Assembly: GCF_900142385.1 (NCBI RefSeq)
Contig: NZ_FRAQ01000003.1
Location: 1 to 64,000, forward strand
Origin: Marinobacter antarcticus
Lineage (GTDB): Bacteria > Pseudomonadota > Gammaproteobacteria > Pseudomonadales > Oleiphilaceae
Length of the DNA stretch: 64,000 nt
Direction: 5' to 3'
Positions 8,944-17,446 of the stretch are shown one piece after another; position 1 is the first letter of the stretch, and the number at the start of each line of letters is the position of its first letter. Below the pieces are notes generated by a model. It was not told the origin of the DNA. It saw only the letters and a program-made list of their open reading frames with translations, and did no database searches. Made by a program: the position numbers and the translations under genes.

Positions 8944-9698
8944 TGAGAAAGCTGATTTTTGGTCTTTTCATCGCATTCCTGCCAGTTCTTGGACTGGCAG
9001 CCGGTGCTGGCGTTCCGCTTGATCACATCGAGACGGACCACACAGACAAGGCATCTCTTCAGCGTGGTGCTGCTATGTTCACCAACTACTGCATGGGGTG
9101 CCACTCCATGGAGTATGCCCGTTACAAGCGGGTTGCTGACGATCTTGAGATCCCTGTTGATCTATACGAGGAGAACCTTATCTTCACCGGCGCCCAAATT
9201 GGCGAGCTGATGAAGAATTCCATGAACAAGGATATGGCAGCGGACTGGTTTGGTGCTCCGCCACCGGACCTTACGTTGGAAAGTCGCCTGCGTGGTGAAG
9301 CCTGGGTTTATTCGTATCTGCGTGGTTTCTACAAGGATGAGACGCGTCCGCTCGGCGTGAATAATGTCGTGTTCCCTGCGGTGGGCATGCCGCACGTGTT
9401 GGTTGGCCTTCAGGGGCTGTGTGCAGTTGAACCCAACATAGGTAAAAAGGCGAGCGTTGAGCCGCTGAGTGGCAATGTCAATAACTCGAGCGCCTGCCCA
9501 GAGTATGCGACGGAAGGCAGTATGTCCGGCGCCGAGTTTGATAGTGCCATGTATGACCTGACCAACTTCATGTCTTATATGGCGGATCCTATCAAGGTGG
9601 AGCGTGAGCGCCTCGGGATTTTCGTATTGATCTTTGTGGCTATTTTCTTTGTCTTCGCGTACCTGCTCAATCGTGAGTACTGGAAGGACGTGCACTGA
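8943..9698 (+). CDS. petC: Ubiquinol-cytochrome c reductase, cytochrome c1 subunit
   Basis: The 251-residue protein begins with a Sec-type signal peptide (about residues 1-20, ending in GLAAGA). The heme c binding motif CMGCH is at residues 50-54. A C-terminal membrane anchor (about residues 222-241) is followed by RXXW-type basic residues. The start was set at the ATG that overlaps the petB stop (TAATG at 8941-8945). It takes electrons from the Rieske centre and passes them to soluble or membrane cytochrome c. It is the last gene of petABC. Confidence 0.96.
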   Translation: MRKLIFGLFIAFLPVLGLAAGAGVPLDHIETDHTDKASLQRGAAMFTNYCMGCHSMEYARYKRVADDLEIPVDLYEENLIFTGAQIGELMKNSMNKDMAADWFGAPPPDLTLESRLRGEAWVYSYLRGFYKDETRPLGVNNVVFPAVGMPHVLVGLQGLCAVEPNIGKKASVEPLSGNVNNSSACPEYATEGSMSGAEFDSAMYDLTNFMSYMADPIKVERERLGIFVLIFVAIFFVFAYLLNREYWKDVH

Positions 9699-9726
9699 AA
9701 AATAGGGTATAATCTCGTTCCCTGAG

Positions 9727-9760
9727 TTCCAGCGGGCGTTAACCGGCCCGCTGGAATTTT
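9727..9760 (+). terminator. Rho-independent terminator after petABC
   Basis: An 11-base perfect stem (TTCCAGCGGGC with GCCCGCTGGAA) encloses an eight-base loop and is followed by TTTT. It lies between petC and sspA. Confidence 0.85.
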
Positions 9761-9806
9761 GCGTTTTTCAGGACCATTTCGGTTTGTTTACTCGTGAGGT
9801 AGTTCT

Positions 9807-10436
9807 ATGGGCGTTGTGACCAAGCGGTCATCGATGACGTTTTTCTCGGATCCGACCAGCCACTATAGCCACAGGGTGCGCATTGTGTTGGCAGAGAAGG
9901 GTGTTACCGTTGATGTCGTTGATGTTGACCCGGACAATCCACCAGCCGAGCTGGCTGATCTGAATCCGTATAACGCCCTGCCGACTCTGGTGGACCGTGA
10001 CTTGGTTCTGTATGAGCCTAACATCATGATGGAATATCTTGATGAGCGCTTTCCACACCCGCCGTTGTTACCGGTTTATCCGGTTGCCCGCGCCAACAGC
10101 CGGCTGATGATCCATCGGATCCAGAAGGACTGGTGTGGTTTGGTGGATCAGATTCTGAACCAGCCAAACGTCAAGGCGTCAGAGACCGCTCGTAAAGAGT
10201 TGCGCGAAAGCCTGCTCGCAACAGCGCCGTTGTTTGCTGAAATGCCGTTTTTCCTCTCTGAGGAATTCACCATTGTGGATTGCTGTATTGCACCTATCCT
10301 CTGGCGCTTGCCGTTACTGGGCATAGAGCTCAACGAGAAGCAGGCCAAGCCGCTGCATAAGTATATGGAGAGCATTTTTGGCCGCGAAGGTTTCAAAGCG
10401 AGCCTCTCTGATCTCGAAGAAGATATCCGTAGCTGA
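9807..10436 (+). CDS. sspA: Stringent starvation protein A
   Basis: The 209-residue product has the glutathione S-transferase-like fold of SspA, with the N-terminal thioredoxin-like part starting at [18 protein letters not shown] and the helical C-terminal part. In E. coli SspA binds RNA polymerase and alters promoter use in starvation and stress; no GST activity is expected. It pairs with sspB 38 bases downstream, the usual order. In this lineage petABC separates the pair from rplM-rpsI, whereas E. coli has them adjacent. Confidence 0.95.
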   Translation: MGVVTKRSSMTFFSDPTSHYSHRVRIVLAEKGVTVDVVDVDPDNPPAELADLNPYNALPTLVDRDLVLYEPNIMMEYLDERFPHPPLLPVYPVARANSRLMIHRIQKDWCGLVDQILNQPNVKASETARKELRESLLATAPLFAEMPFFLSEEFTIVDCCIAPILWRLPLLGIELNEKQAKPLHKYMESIFGREGFKASLSDLEEDIRS

Positions 10437-10474
10437 TTTGGCGGGGTTCCGCTTTACGGAACAGGAGGGTAGCT

Positions 10475-10909
10475 GTGTCTGATAACAAGATCACCATGAC
10501 GTCCAGTCGTCCGTATCTGGTACGGGCATTTAATGAGTGGATACTGGATAACGACTGCACGCCTTATATAGTGGTGGACGCGAGCGTTCAGGGCGTTCAA
10601 GTGCCTAATGCGCATGTCGCGAACGGACAGATCGTTCTGAATGTCAGTCCTGGTGCAGTGCGCAGTCTGGTAGTGGGTAACGGTGCGCTGGAGTTCAGCG
10701 CCCGCTTCGGTGGTGTACCGATGCAGGTCTTTATTCCGCTTCAGGCAGTGATGGCTATCTACGCCAAGGAAAACGGTGAAGGTATGGTGTTTGGCAGTGA
10801 GCCCGGATCCCCGGATCCTGACGGCACTAATGATCGGGAAGGGGCCGGGCAGTCCGGAGGTCAGGAAGAGCGCCCATCGGGCCGGCCGACTCTCAAGGTC
10901 GTTAAATAA
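10475..10909 (+). CDS. sspB: ClpXP protease adaptor SspB
   Basis: The 144-residue protein has the folded SspB domain (about residues 1-105, starting SSRPYLVRAFNEWILDN) that recognises ssrA-tagged substrates. An acidic and Gly/Asp/Glu-rich flexible linker follows, and the C-terminus RPTLKVVK matches the ClpX-docking motif of SspB. The GTG start at 10475 is supported by AGGAGGG at 10463-10469. A strong terminator follows directly. Confidence 0.95.
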   Translation: MSDNKITMTSSRPYLVRAFNEWILDNDCTPYIVVDASVQGVQVPNAHVANGQIVLNVSPGAVRSLVVGNGALEFSARFGGVPMQVFIPLQAVMAIYAKENGEGMVFGSEPGSPDPDGTNDREGAGQSGGQEERPSGRPTLKVVK

Positions 10910-10930
10910 GTTGTAGCCAATCGTTGTTCT

Positions 10931-10964
10931 GACAAAAAAGCCGGCAGATGCCGGCTTTTTTGTC
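10931..10964. terminator. Bidirectional terminator between sspB and diaA
   Basis: The arms GACAAAAAAGCCGGCA and TGCCGGCTTTTTTGTC form a perfect palindrome of 16-base arms around a two-base centre, with A and T runs on both sides. It ends sspB on the plus strand and diaA on the minus strand; the diaA stop codon touches its edge. Confidence 0.92.
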
Positions 10965-11553
10965 AGCCTCCAAACAGTTTTCCATCTACCAGTGAGCACA
11001 GGGCATTGATTACCAGCAGCAGCAGGGGCGATGCCTCTGTTGGTGAGAGGTCGTTCAGAGCGATCTCGTGGTCTTCAGAGTGCATCAGGGAGGTGATATC
11101 AGACTTCTCCCTCGCGCTCAGTACCACCACGTTCATTTCCCTGTCATGGGCTGCCTGAATAGCCTGAATGAGATTCGCTTTGTGACCGTCGTCAACAATC
11201 ACGAATAATAGGTCGCCGGGCTTGCCGATGGCTTTAACCTGGCGGGAGAAAGTATCGTTGAATCGGTTATCCCGGCAAATGGCCGAGTAGGTGGTCGCGT
11301 CGGCTCCCAGATTGATCGCCGGCAGTGCAGGCCGATCCTGTTCAAAGCGATTCAGGAATGCCGTACAGAAATACTGGGCTATTACGTTGGCGTTACCGTT
11401 GGCGCAGGTAACAATCTTCCCGTCATTGAGAAGGGCGTTTACAAAAGCGTCTGCTGCCTGCTCGATAGCAGGTCCTACGGTGCTGGCTGCTTGAGCAGTA
11501 TGTTCCATGTGGCTCGCAAACAACTGGTTGATCAAGTTTTCCGTTTCGCTCAT
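10963..11553 (-). CDS. diaA: SIS-domain DnaA initiator-associating protein DiaA (phosphoheptose isomerase-like)
   Basis: The 196-residue SIS-domain protein resembles DiaA and GmhA. In the sugar-phosphate loop it reads CANGNANVIAQYF at residues 50-62, in place of the CGNGTSAANAQHF type of E. coli DiaA and the CGNGGSAADAQH type of GmhA, and then shares NRFEQDRPALPAI with DiaA. In E. coli DiaA is a tetramer that binds DnaA and promotes its assembly at oriC. Placement in the lpoA-yraN-diaA order supports DiaA over a heptose enzyme. The diverged loop suggests that isomerase activity is not retained. The dolP (yraP) gene that follows in E. coli is absent here. Confidence 0.85.
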   Translation of the reverse strand: MSETENLINQLFASHMEHTAQAASTVGPAIEQAADAFVNALLNDGKIVTCANGNANVIAQYFCTAFLNRFEQDRPALPAINLGADATTYSAICRDNRFNDTFSRQVKAIGKPGDLLFVIVDDGHKANLIQAIQAAHDREMNVVVLSAREKSDITSLMHSEDHEIALNDLSPTEASPLLLLVINALCSLVDGKLFGG

Positions 11554-11559
11554 CAGAAT

Positions 11560-11928
11560 TTATACATCCGCCTGGATTGCATTTTTGATCCATTGTACCC
11601 GGTATTTTTTAACGGTTCCCGGGCTGATTGCCACTACGTCTATCCGGCTGAGTGCGTTCCAAAGGTTGTGTCGGTGCAGATAAAACGAAGCGGCCTTCAA
11701 TAGCCGCTGTCGTTTTGGATAAGAAATGGAGCCTGCCGGATCGACGAGACTGCCACTGCCCCGGTAGCGCACCTCAAAGAAGACGAGAGTGTCGTTGTCC
11801 TGGCCTATCAGATCAATTTCACCGCCGCGGTTGTAAACATTGCGTTCCCGGATATGCACGCCGCGAGAGGTGAGATACCTTGCTGCGACTCCTTCAAAAT
11901 GTGCTCCGATAGCTTTGCGGCCTTCCAT
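11560..11928 (-). CDS. yraN: UPF0102 (YraN) family putative endonuclease
   Basis: This 122-residue protein has a restriction-endonuclease-like fold signature: GEIDLI at residues 36-41 followed by FFEVRYR at 50-56, the PD-(D/E)xK arrangement of the family, with Arg where many members have Lys. The function is unproven in the family; nuclease activity is suspected from the fold. The gene lies between lpoA and diaA as in E. coli, with six bases to diaA. Confidence 0.88.
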   Translation of the reverse strand: MEGRKAIGAHFEGVAARYLTSRGVHIRERNVYNRGGEIDLIGQDNDTLVFFEVRYRGSGSLVDPAGSISYPKRQRLLKAASFYLHRHNLWNALSRIDVVAISPGTVKKYRVQWIKNAIQADV

Positions 11929-11958
11929 GGCGCTTGCCTGTCCTTTTGCGAGGTGGTG

Positions 11959-13821
11959 TCAGTTAGTTAGCGCCTGCGGGCGCTTGTCCGCTTCAGCGCC
12001 AGGGTCGGCTGGCTTCGTTAGCAGGTCGGGCGTTCCGCTGCGGAATTGTGCCCAAAGCTGATTTCGATGGATGCTGCCTTCGCGGGTCATGGTCAGTTTA
12101 CCTGTCTGGCCATCGACTACGGCGGTTTGAACCTGACGTAGCAGAGGCAGACGTTTGCTCAGCTGCCATGCGTCCGCACCCATGGCAAAGAGTCTGCCAA
12201 GCTGACCATAAGTGTCGGGCAAGGCTCTGGTGGCTTCTTCACGCAATGGGTTCTTGCTGTCGAGTACCCAGGGAATGTCGGTAAAAATAACCTGGTTGAG
12301 GTCGCGATCCCGGGCGGGGTCCGGTGAGCCTTCGTAAATGATGGAAGGCGAGTAGACGGGCAGGTCGCCTCCAAAGTAAAACGCAAACAGCGGCTTGAAC
12401 TGGCGTGCGACTGCGGGCTCGGCCACCATAACGATTGCTTCAGCATCCTGGCGCCGCCGCGGTTCGAACTCCACATTGAGACCAATGGTACGTTCTACCT
12501 GAATAGCCCGATCCCGGGATACGGTAATGCCCAGCAAGTCTGCAGTAACTGCACGCAGGTTGTCTTCGCGGAAGAATCGCTCGATATCCAGTGCAACTGC
12601 GCCATTGTGCTGCATACGTTTCAGCAGCGCAGCCTCTACTCGATCGCCCCATTCACCCTGGGGGATGAGCGCCAGAACCTGATTAATATTCTCCTCCGAG
12701 AGTCTGTCCGCGATCTGTCGGGCTTCGTCCTCTGCTGAGAGTCCAAACTGGTAGAGGCCGTCTGGCGCCTTCTTGTCGGCAGCCAGATAATTGAGCCCGA
12801 GGGCAGGGACTGGAAGAGTTCTCATGCTGGTAAGGCTTGCCAGTGCATCCTTCTCAAGAGGGCCTATAATCAGATCGATATCTTGAGCGGCCAGTTCCTT
12901 ATACAACTCATCAAATGGTTGATTTGAGGTGTCCACAATGCGGATGTCGGTTTTGCTGCGGTCGGCTGAGTCGTCCTGGTAGTAGGCGGCCAGAAATCCG
13001 TCCCTGATAGCCTTGCCGGCGCTGGCCAGAGGCCCTTGAAGAGGCAGTGCCAGGACAATTTTTTCAGGTCGGTTCTCAGCCAGGTTGGCAATAAGCTGCA
13101 GTTCCGATGGCAGTATCTGCGCGGCTGGATGGCCGGGCCAGTTATTTTGCCAGCGACGAATAGCTCGGCCCTGATCATCAATGCTCAGCCCAGGAGCGCG
13201 CACCCTTGCGGCGAGCTCAAACCATCCCTCGGTCTCAAAACCGATGCTGCTTTCGCCTGCGGCAGCGAGTTGCTGGTCCGGAACGGCTTTCAGGAATGTC
13301 CAGATCTGGTCGTGGATCTGTTGCGGGTTAACCTTGCCATCTGTCTGTGAAAGAAGCATTAGAGTCATGGCAGCTGATAGGCGGTCGCCTACAAGCGCAT
13401 AGGTTTCGGCCTGAAGACTTGCGGCCCGGTTCACAAGGTCTGAGTTGTAGCTCCTGAAATTGTCCGGTGAGAGTGTCTTGGCAATAATGCCGGCCCACTC
13501 CCGGTCTTCGAGCGCCACCGCGCTTGCCATGGCGAGTAGCTGCTTTTGTGCCTGTAGTGGCGGTGCAGGTTGCGCCAGTTGAGTGCTCTGCAGTAATGTG
13601 CGGGCCGCCCGGTGTTCGCCGCGCTCCTGGAACCGGCTTGCGACCTTCAGCAGGTATCGCTGCGCCGTTTCAGTGTTGCGTTCTTTTGCGGCAAGCTCGA
13701 GAGCCTGGGAGGGGGATTGGGCTATGTGCGACTCCAGGTCGACACCGGCGCAACCGGCAAATAACAGGCTGATGGTAAATATACCGGCCAGGGCGGTATG
13801 GTTAATACGGTTCTTAGTCAT
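11959..13821 (-). CDS. lpoA: Penicillin-binding protein activator LpoA (outer-membrane lipoprotein)
   Basis: The 620-residue protein begins with a lipoprotein signal peptide, MTKNRINHTALAG then a hydrophobic run ending in the lipobox LFAGC with lipidated Cys at residue 24. The N-terminal half is helical and TPR-like. The C-terminal half (about 270-600) has a periplasmic-binding-protein fold with VLALPLQGPLASAGKAIRDGFLAAYY. In E. coli LpoA activates PBP1A from the outer membrane. I chose the ATG at 13821 because a longer in-frame reading places 43 non-conserved residues before the signal. It is divergent from rsmI, as in E. coli. Confidence 0.92.
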   Translation of the reverse strand: MTKNRINHTALAGIFTISLLFAGCAGVDLESHIAQSPSQALELAAKERNTETAQRYLLKVASRFQERGEHRAARTLLQSTQLAQPAPPLQAQKQLLAMASAVALEDREWAGIIAKTLSPDNFRSYNSDLVNRAASLQAETYALVGDRLSAAMTLMLLSQTDGKVNPQQIHDQIWTFLKAVPDQQLAAAGESSIGFETEGWFELAARVRAPGLSIDDQGRAIRRWQNNWPGHPAAQILPSELQLIANLAENRPEKIVLALPLQGPLASAGKAIRDGFLAAYYQDDSADRSKTDIRIVDTSNQPFDELYKELAAQDIDLIIGPLEKDALASLTSMRTLPVPALGLNYLAADKKAPDGLYQFGLSAEDEARQIADRLSEENINQVLALIPQGEWGDRVEAALLKRMQHNGAVALDIERFFREDNLRAVTADLLGITVSRDRAIQVERTIGLNVEFEPRRRQDAEAIVMVAEPAVARQFKPLFAFYFGGDLPVYSPSIIYEGSPDPARDRDLNQVIFTDIPWVLDSKNPLREEATRALPDTYGQLGRLFAMGADAWQLSKRLPLLRQVQTAVVDGQTGKLTMTREGSIHRNQLWAQFRSGTPDLLTKPADPGAEADKRPQALTN

Positions 13822-13980
13822 GGCAAGCTCTATAGATTCCGGAGTTTTGGGCTTGTGGCGCCGATCTGATGGTGGCAAGTTTAACAGCTCCCGGGCCAAT
13901 TCACATGACGCAGGTGTCATGGTGACGTCGTCCCTGCGCGCGAGGCACACATTTTGAATTCTGAATCGGATCAGTCAGCC

Positions 13981-14850
13981 ATGCAGACATTAAAGCCGAG
14001 TGATAGCGGTGGAACCCTCTATATCGTCGCTACGCCCATTGGCAATCTGGAGGATCTTTCTTCGCGCGCAGCCAAAGTGCTTTCGGAGGTGGCGGTCATT
14101 GCCGCAGAGGATACTCGCCATAGCGGGCGCCTGCTTCAGCATCTTGGTATTAACAAGCCCTTGATTGCATTACATGATCACAATGAGCGCGGCAGGGTTA
14201 AGAGCATACTGGATCAGTTGTTGGCGGGCGCTGATGTTGCGTTGATTTCAGACGCAGGTACGCCGTTGATCTCTGATCCGGGCTATGTGTTAGTTCGTGA
14301 GGCGAGGGCTGAAGGGGTGCGGGTAAGCCCGATTCCCGGGCCATGCGCACTGGTTGCTGCATTGAGTGCGGCGGGGCTGCCCACTGATCGCTTTCTGTTT
14401 GTCGGTTTTCTGCCTGCAAAGCGCACTGGCCGGCGCACAGCTCTGGATGAACTCCGAAAGGAGATATCAACGCTGGTCTTCTATGAGTCACCTCACAGGA
14501 TACTGGACACCGTGTCGGACATAATGGAAGTAATGGGAGCACACCGCGAGATTGTGCTTGGCCGGGAGATTACCAAAACCTTCGAGACCTTCTACTCAGG
14601 TGAGGCGGCCCAAGTGCTCTCCGCACTGACAGACGACCCTCACGGCAGCCGTGGCGAGTTCGTTGTTATGGTGCGGGGCGCCGACAAGGCCGAAAGTGGT
14701 TTGATGGCTGGTGCGCTTGATGTGGACCAGTTGCTGAGTCTGTTGATAGCCGAGCTACCGGTCAAGAAAGTGGCGAAGATTGCCTCTGGTTTGACCGGGC
14801 TGGGTAAAAACGAACTGTATCAGCGTGCGCTGGAGCTCAAGGACGTCTGA
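13981..14850 (+). CDS. rsmI: 16S rRNA 2'-O-methyltransferase (C1402)
   Basis: The 289-residue protein is an RsmI-type member of the tetrapyrrole methylase fold, with LYIVATPIGNLEDLSSRA near the N-terminus, the AAEDTRHSGRLLQHLGI motif and SDAGTPLISDPG. It uses S-adenosylmethionine to 2'-O-methylate C1402 in the decoding centre, together with RsmH, whose gene lies 2 kb downstream. The ATG at 13981 gives the conventional N-terminus; a TTG at 13954 is an alternative. Confidence 0.95.
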   Translation: MQTLKPSDSGGTLYIVATPIGNLEDLSSRAAKVLSEVAVIAAEDTRHSGRLLQHLGINKPLIALHDHNERGRVKSILDQLLAGADVALISDAGTPLISDPGYVLVREARAEGVRVSPIPGPCALVAALSAAGLPTDRFLFVGFLPAKRTGRRTALDELRKEISTLVFYESPHRILDTVSDIMEVMGAHREIVLGREITKTFETFYSGEAAQVLSALTDDPHGSRGEFVVMVRGADKAESGLMAGALDVDQLLSLLIAELPVKKVAKIASGLTGLGKNELYQRALELKDV

Positions 14851-14870
14851 CCCCTGGTCGGCGCTTTTTC

Positions 14871-14899
14871 TTGCATGGTGCGTGGTGCAGGAGTATTGT
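14871..14899 (+). promoter_or_regulatory. Putative sigma-70 promoter of rnpB
   Basis: TTGCAT at 14871-14876 and TATTGT at 14894-14899 are 17 bases apart. The predicted start at about 14906 coincides with the first base of the RNase P RNA, which supports both calls. Confidence 0.72.
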
Positions 14900-14905
14900 C
14901 TCGCC

Positions 14906-15263
<358 letters not shown>

Positions 15264-15284
15264 CTTTTTCCCTTCTTAGCTTGT

Positions 15285-15313
15285 GAAGCGCGTTCATTCT
15301 CATGGCGCGCTTC
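15285..15313 (+). terminator. Hairpin downstream of rnpB, probable terminator
   Basis: GAAGCGCG at 15285-15292 pairs perfectly with CGCGCTTC at 15306-15313 around a 13-base loop, and TTAT follows. It lies about 20 bases after the RNase P RNA. The T tract is short, so it may act in 3' processing rather than termination. Confidence 0.45.
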
Positions 15314-15350
15314 TTATAGCCAAAAAATCTTAAACCTCACTTGTCTTCTT

Positions 15351-15380
15351 CAAACACTTTTGCAGGTGTTTGATTTTCCT
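15351..15380 (+). terminator. Second hairpin between rnpB and mraZ
   Basis: CAAACAC at 15351-15357 pairs with GTGTTTG at 15366-15372 and a pyrimidine-rich, T-rich tract runs to about 15393. It could be a backup terminator that insulates the dcw promoter from rnpB. The rest of the 15263-15477 stretch holds no gene that I can see. Confidence 0.4.
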
Positions 15381-15477
15381 TCTTTTCTTTTCCGTAATGT
15401 TACATTCCCCTCACGTCAATGCCCGTAACCTGTTGTCATAAAAGGAACTTTCCCAAGAGGGCCGCTGTTTGCGGCGC

Positions 15478-15506
15478 TTGCATTGTGAATTGCGTGTTTC
15501 TATAGT
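15478..15506 (+). promoter_or_regulatory. Putative promoter of the dcw cluster (mraZ promoter)
   Basis: TTGCAT at 15478-15483 and TATAGT at 15501-15506 are separated by 17 bases. It lies at the expected position upstream of mraZ and its -10 element abuts the MraZ repeat array. Confidence 0.75.
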
Positions 15507-15554
15507 GTGCACAAGTGGGAAAAAGTGGTTTCTAGTGGTTATTTGTGGTTTTCA
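15505..15554 (+). promoter_or_regulatory. MraZ operator: four GTGG repeats with a 10-base period
   Basis: GTGGG or GTGGT begins at 15515, 15525, 15535 and 15545, each followed by a five-base A/T-rich spacer. A degenerate unit (GTGTG) starts at 15505. Known MraZ binds repeats of the TGGGN type separated by five bases just downstream of its own promoter; this array has the same spacing and position. The last three units have T in place of the fourth-position G of the canonical motif. The array would occupy about +2 to +42 of the transcript and so mediate autorepression of the whole cluster. Confidence 0.85.
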
Positions 15555-15574
15555 GGTCCCCAGAGACAGTGTAA

Positions 15575-16027
15575 ATGAGCAATTTTCTCGGCAGTCATGC
15601 CATCAATATGGATGCAAAGGGTCGCTTGGCGATCCCCACCAAGGTGCGCGAAAGCCTCGCGCAGGCTTGTGGTGGCCGCATTGTATTGACGGCGAATGCC
15701 GATGAAGAGCGGTGTCTGCTGGTTTACCCGGAGCCGGAGTGGGAAATTCTCCGCCCTAAAATCGAGGCGCTTCCCAACATGAATAAGGCTGCGCGACGCC
15801 TCCAGAGGCTGCTGCTTGGTAACGCTGCGCCCATGGAGATGGATTCTGCTGGACGCATTCTGGTGCCGCCCACATTGCGCAGTTATGCATATCTTGAGAA
15901 AAAGCTGATGCTCATCGGTCAGGGCAAGAAACTGGAGTTGTGGAGTGAGGAACGCTGGTTTGCGTGGCTTGATGAATCTTCCGGTGATGAAGATATGCCG
16001 CCCGAGATGGAGGCGCTTTCCCTATGA
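15575..16027 (+). CDS. mraZ: Transcriptional regulator MraZ
   Basis: The 150-residue protein has the two AbrB-like halves typical of MraZ, each with the DxxGR signature: DAKGRLAIP at residues 13-21 and DSAGRILVP at 90-98. MraZ forms a ring-shaped oligomer that binds the repeats upstream of its own gene. It is the first gene of the dcw cluster and overlaps rsmH by four bases (ATGA). Confidence 0.96.
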   Translation: MSNFLGSHAINMDAKGRLAIPTKVRESLAQACGGRIVLTANADEERCLLVYPEPEWEILRPKIEALPNMNKAARRLQRLLLGNAAPMEMDSAGRILVPPTLRSYAYLEKKLMLIGQGKKLELWSEERWFAWLDESSGDEDMPPEMEALSL

Positions 16028-17007
16028 CCTCTGATCGCAGTCAGGAGGTCGGAGCAGAGTTTTCGCATCGCTCGGTCCTTCTGGATTCGGCGGTCGACTA
16101 TCTGGTCAGCGACCCCGATGGCAACTATGTGGATGCCACGTTTGGTCGCGGTGGTCATAGTCAGCTCATTCTCGGGCGCCTGGGCACGTCTGGCCAGTTG
16201 CTGGGTATCGACAAGGACCCAGAGGCTATCACTGTGGCTGAGCTGCTTGCAGCGGATGATTCCCGATTCGGATATTTCCATGGTTCATTTTCTGAGCTCG
16301 GCCGCGCGGTATCTGACGCTGGCTGGGGGCAGGTTGATGGCGTGCTGATGGATCTGGGTGTGTCTTCGCCACAGCTTGATGATGCATCGAGAGGTTTCAG
16401 CTTTATGCGTGAGGGCCCGCTTGATATGCGAATGAATCCGTTGCAGTCGCCGAGTGCGGCTGAGTGGCTGGCAAGTGCGGACGAGCGTGAGATCGCGGAT
16501 GTTATCTGGCGCTACGGAGAAGAACGGTTTTCCCGTCGCATCGCCCGCCTGGTTGTTGAGCATCGCAAAGAGGCGCCGATTGAAACCACGCTTCAGCTGG
16601 CCGCGTTGGTGAGCGAAGCGGTACCGAAAAAAGAGAAACACAAGCACCCGGCAACCCGCACTTTTCAGGCAGTTCGAATTTTTATTAACCGCGAACTGGA
16701 AGATCTGGAAGCTGGGCTGCAGGCAGCAGTAGATCGACTGGCGCCTGGCGGGCGTCTGGTTGTTATCAGCTTTCATTCGCTGGAAGACCGGCTGGTCAAG
16801 CGTTTTATGCGAGACCTTGCTCGCGGCCCCAGGTTGCCCAAAGGCATACCGGTGACGGCGGATCAGGAGGCTTCGGACTTCAGGTTGATTGGCAAGGCCA
16901 GCAAGGCCGGTGCCGGCGAGGTCAGTGAGAATGTTCGTGCCCGCAGCGCTGTTATGCGGGTTCTGGAGCGCATCGACAACAAACAGAAATCCCAGGGGAG
17001 CGCGTAA
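16024..17007 (+). CDS. rsmH: 16S rRNA (cytosine-1402 N4)-methyltransferase
   Basis: The 327-residue protein matches RsmH (MraW): [13 protein letters not shown], the SAM-binding [10 protein letters not shown] segment near residues 38-46, and the C-terminal [14 protein letters not shown] and [14 protein letters not shown] motifs. It N4-methylates C1402 of 16S rRNA, the same base that RsmI 2'-O-methylates. The start overlaps the mraZ stop. Confidence 0.97.
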   Translation: MTSDRSQEVGAEFSHRSVLLDSAVDYLVSDPDGNYVDATFGRGGHSQLILGRLGTSGQLLGIDKDPEAITVAELLAADDSRFGYFHGSFSELGRAVSDAGWGQVDGVLMDLGVSSPQLDDASRGFSFMREGPLDMRMNPLQSPSAAEWLASADEREIADVIWRYGEERFSRRIARLVVEHRKEAPIETTLQLAALVSEAVPKKEKHKHPATRTFQAVRIFINRELEDLEAGLQAAVDRLAPGGRLVVISFHSLEDRLVKRFMRDLARGPRLPKGIPVTADQEASDFRLIGKASKAGAGEVSENVRARSAVMRVLERIDNKQKSQGSA

Positions 17008-17009
17008 TT

Positions 17010-17414
17010 ATGGGCGCGGTAGCCATAGAGCCGGCGGTAAAGCAGGCCAAGCTGAATAAAGAAAAGGTTCGCGAGGGCGTTGTTGCTGCCGTCCGGATTT
17101 CGCGACGTGTTTTTGATGCCCTGCGGCAGAAAAGGGTTCTGGTATCACTGGCCCTTGCAGTGCTGCTTGTAGGTTCATCTATAGGTGTTGTTGTCAGCGC
17201 CCACGAGAACCGTGGACTGTTTAACACGCTGTCCCAGCTTCAGGTCGAGCGCGATCGTTTTCAGGCGGAATGGAGCCAGTTGCTTCTGGAACAGAGCGCT
17301 TTGGGAGCTCACGGTCGCGTGGAAAAACTTGCGGCAGAGCGGTTCAGTATGGTGGTTCCGGGGCGTCAGGATATTGTCCTGGTGCCTCTGATGTCGCCTT
17401 TAGCATCCCGGTAA
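17010..17414 (+). CDS. ftsL: Cell division protein FtsL
   Basis: This 134-residue bitopic membrane protein has a cytoplasmic N-terminus of about 42 residues rich in Lys and Arg, one membrane helix at about 43-63, and a periplasmic coiled-coil segment with QLQVERDRFQAEWSQLLLEQSALG. Family members join FtsB and FtsQ and activate FtsWI. Position between rsmH and ftsI and the AERFSMVVP motif near the C-terminus confirm the call. Confidence 0.93.
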   Translation: MGAVAIEPAVKQAKLNKEKVREGVVAAVRISRRVFDALRQKRVLVSLALAVLLVGSSIGVVVSAHENRGLFNTLSQLQVERDRFQAEWSQLLLEQSALGAHGRVEKLAAERFSMVVPGRQDIVLVPLMSPLASR

Positions 17415-17446
17415 TTCACGGTTACAACAGTCTCAGGGTGATCTGA

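Noticed and set aside
15505..15554. Short tandem repeats upstream of mraZ as a CRISPR-like or iteron array
   Set aside because: Units are 10 bases, spacers are five bases, and the position and TGG core fit the known MraZ operator.
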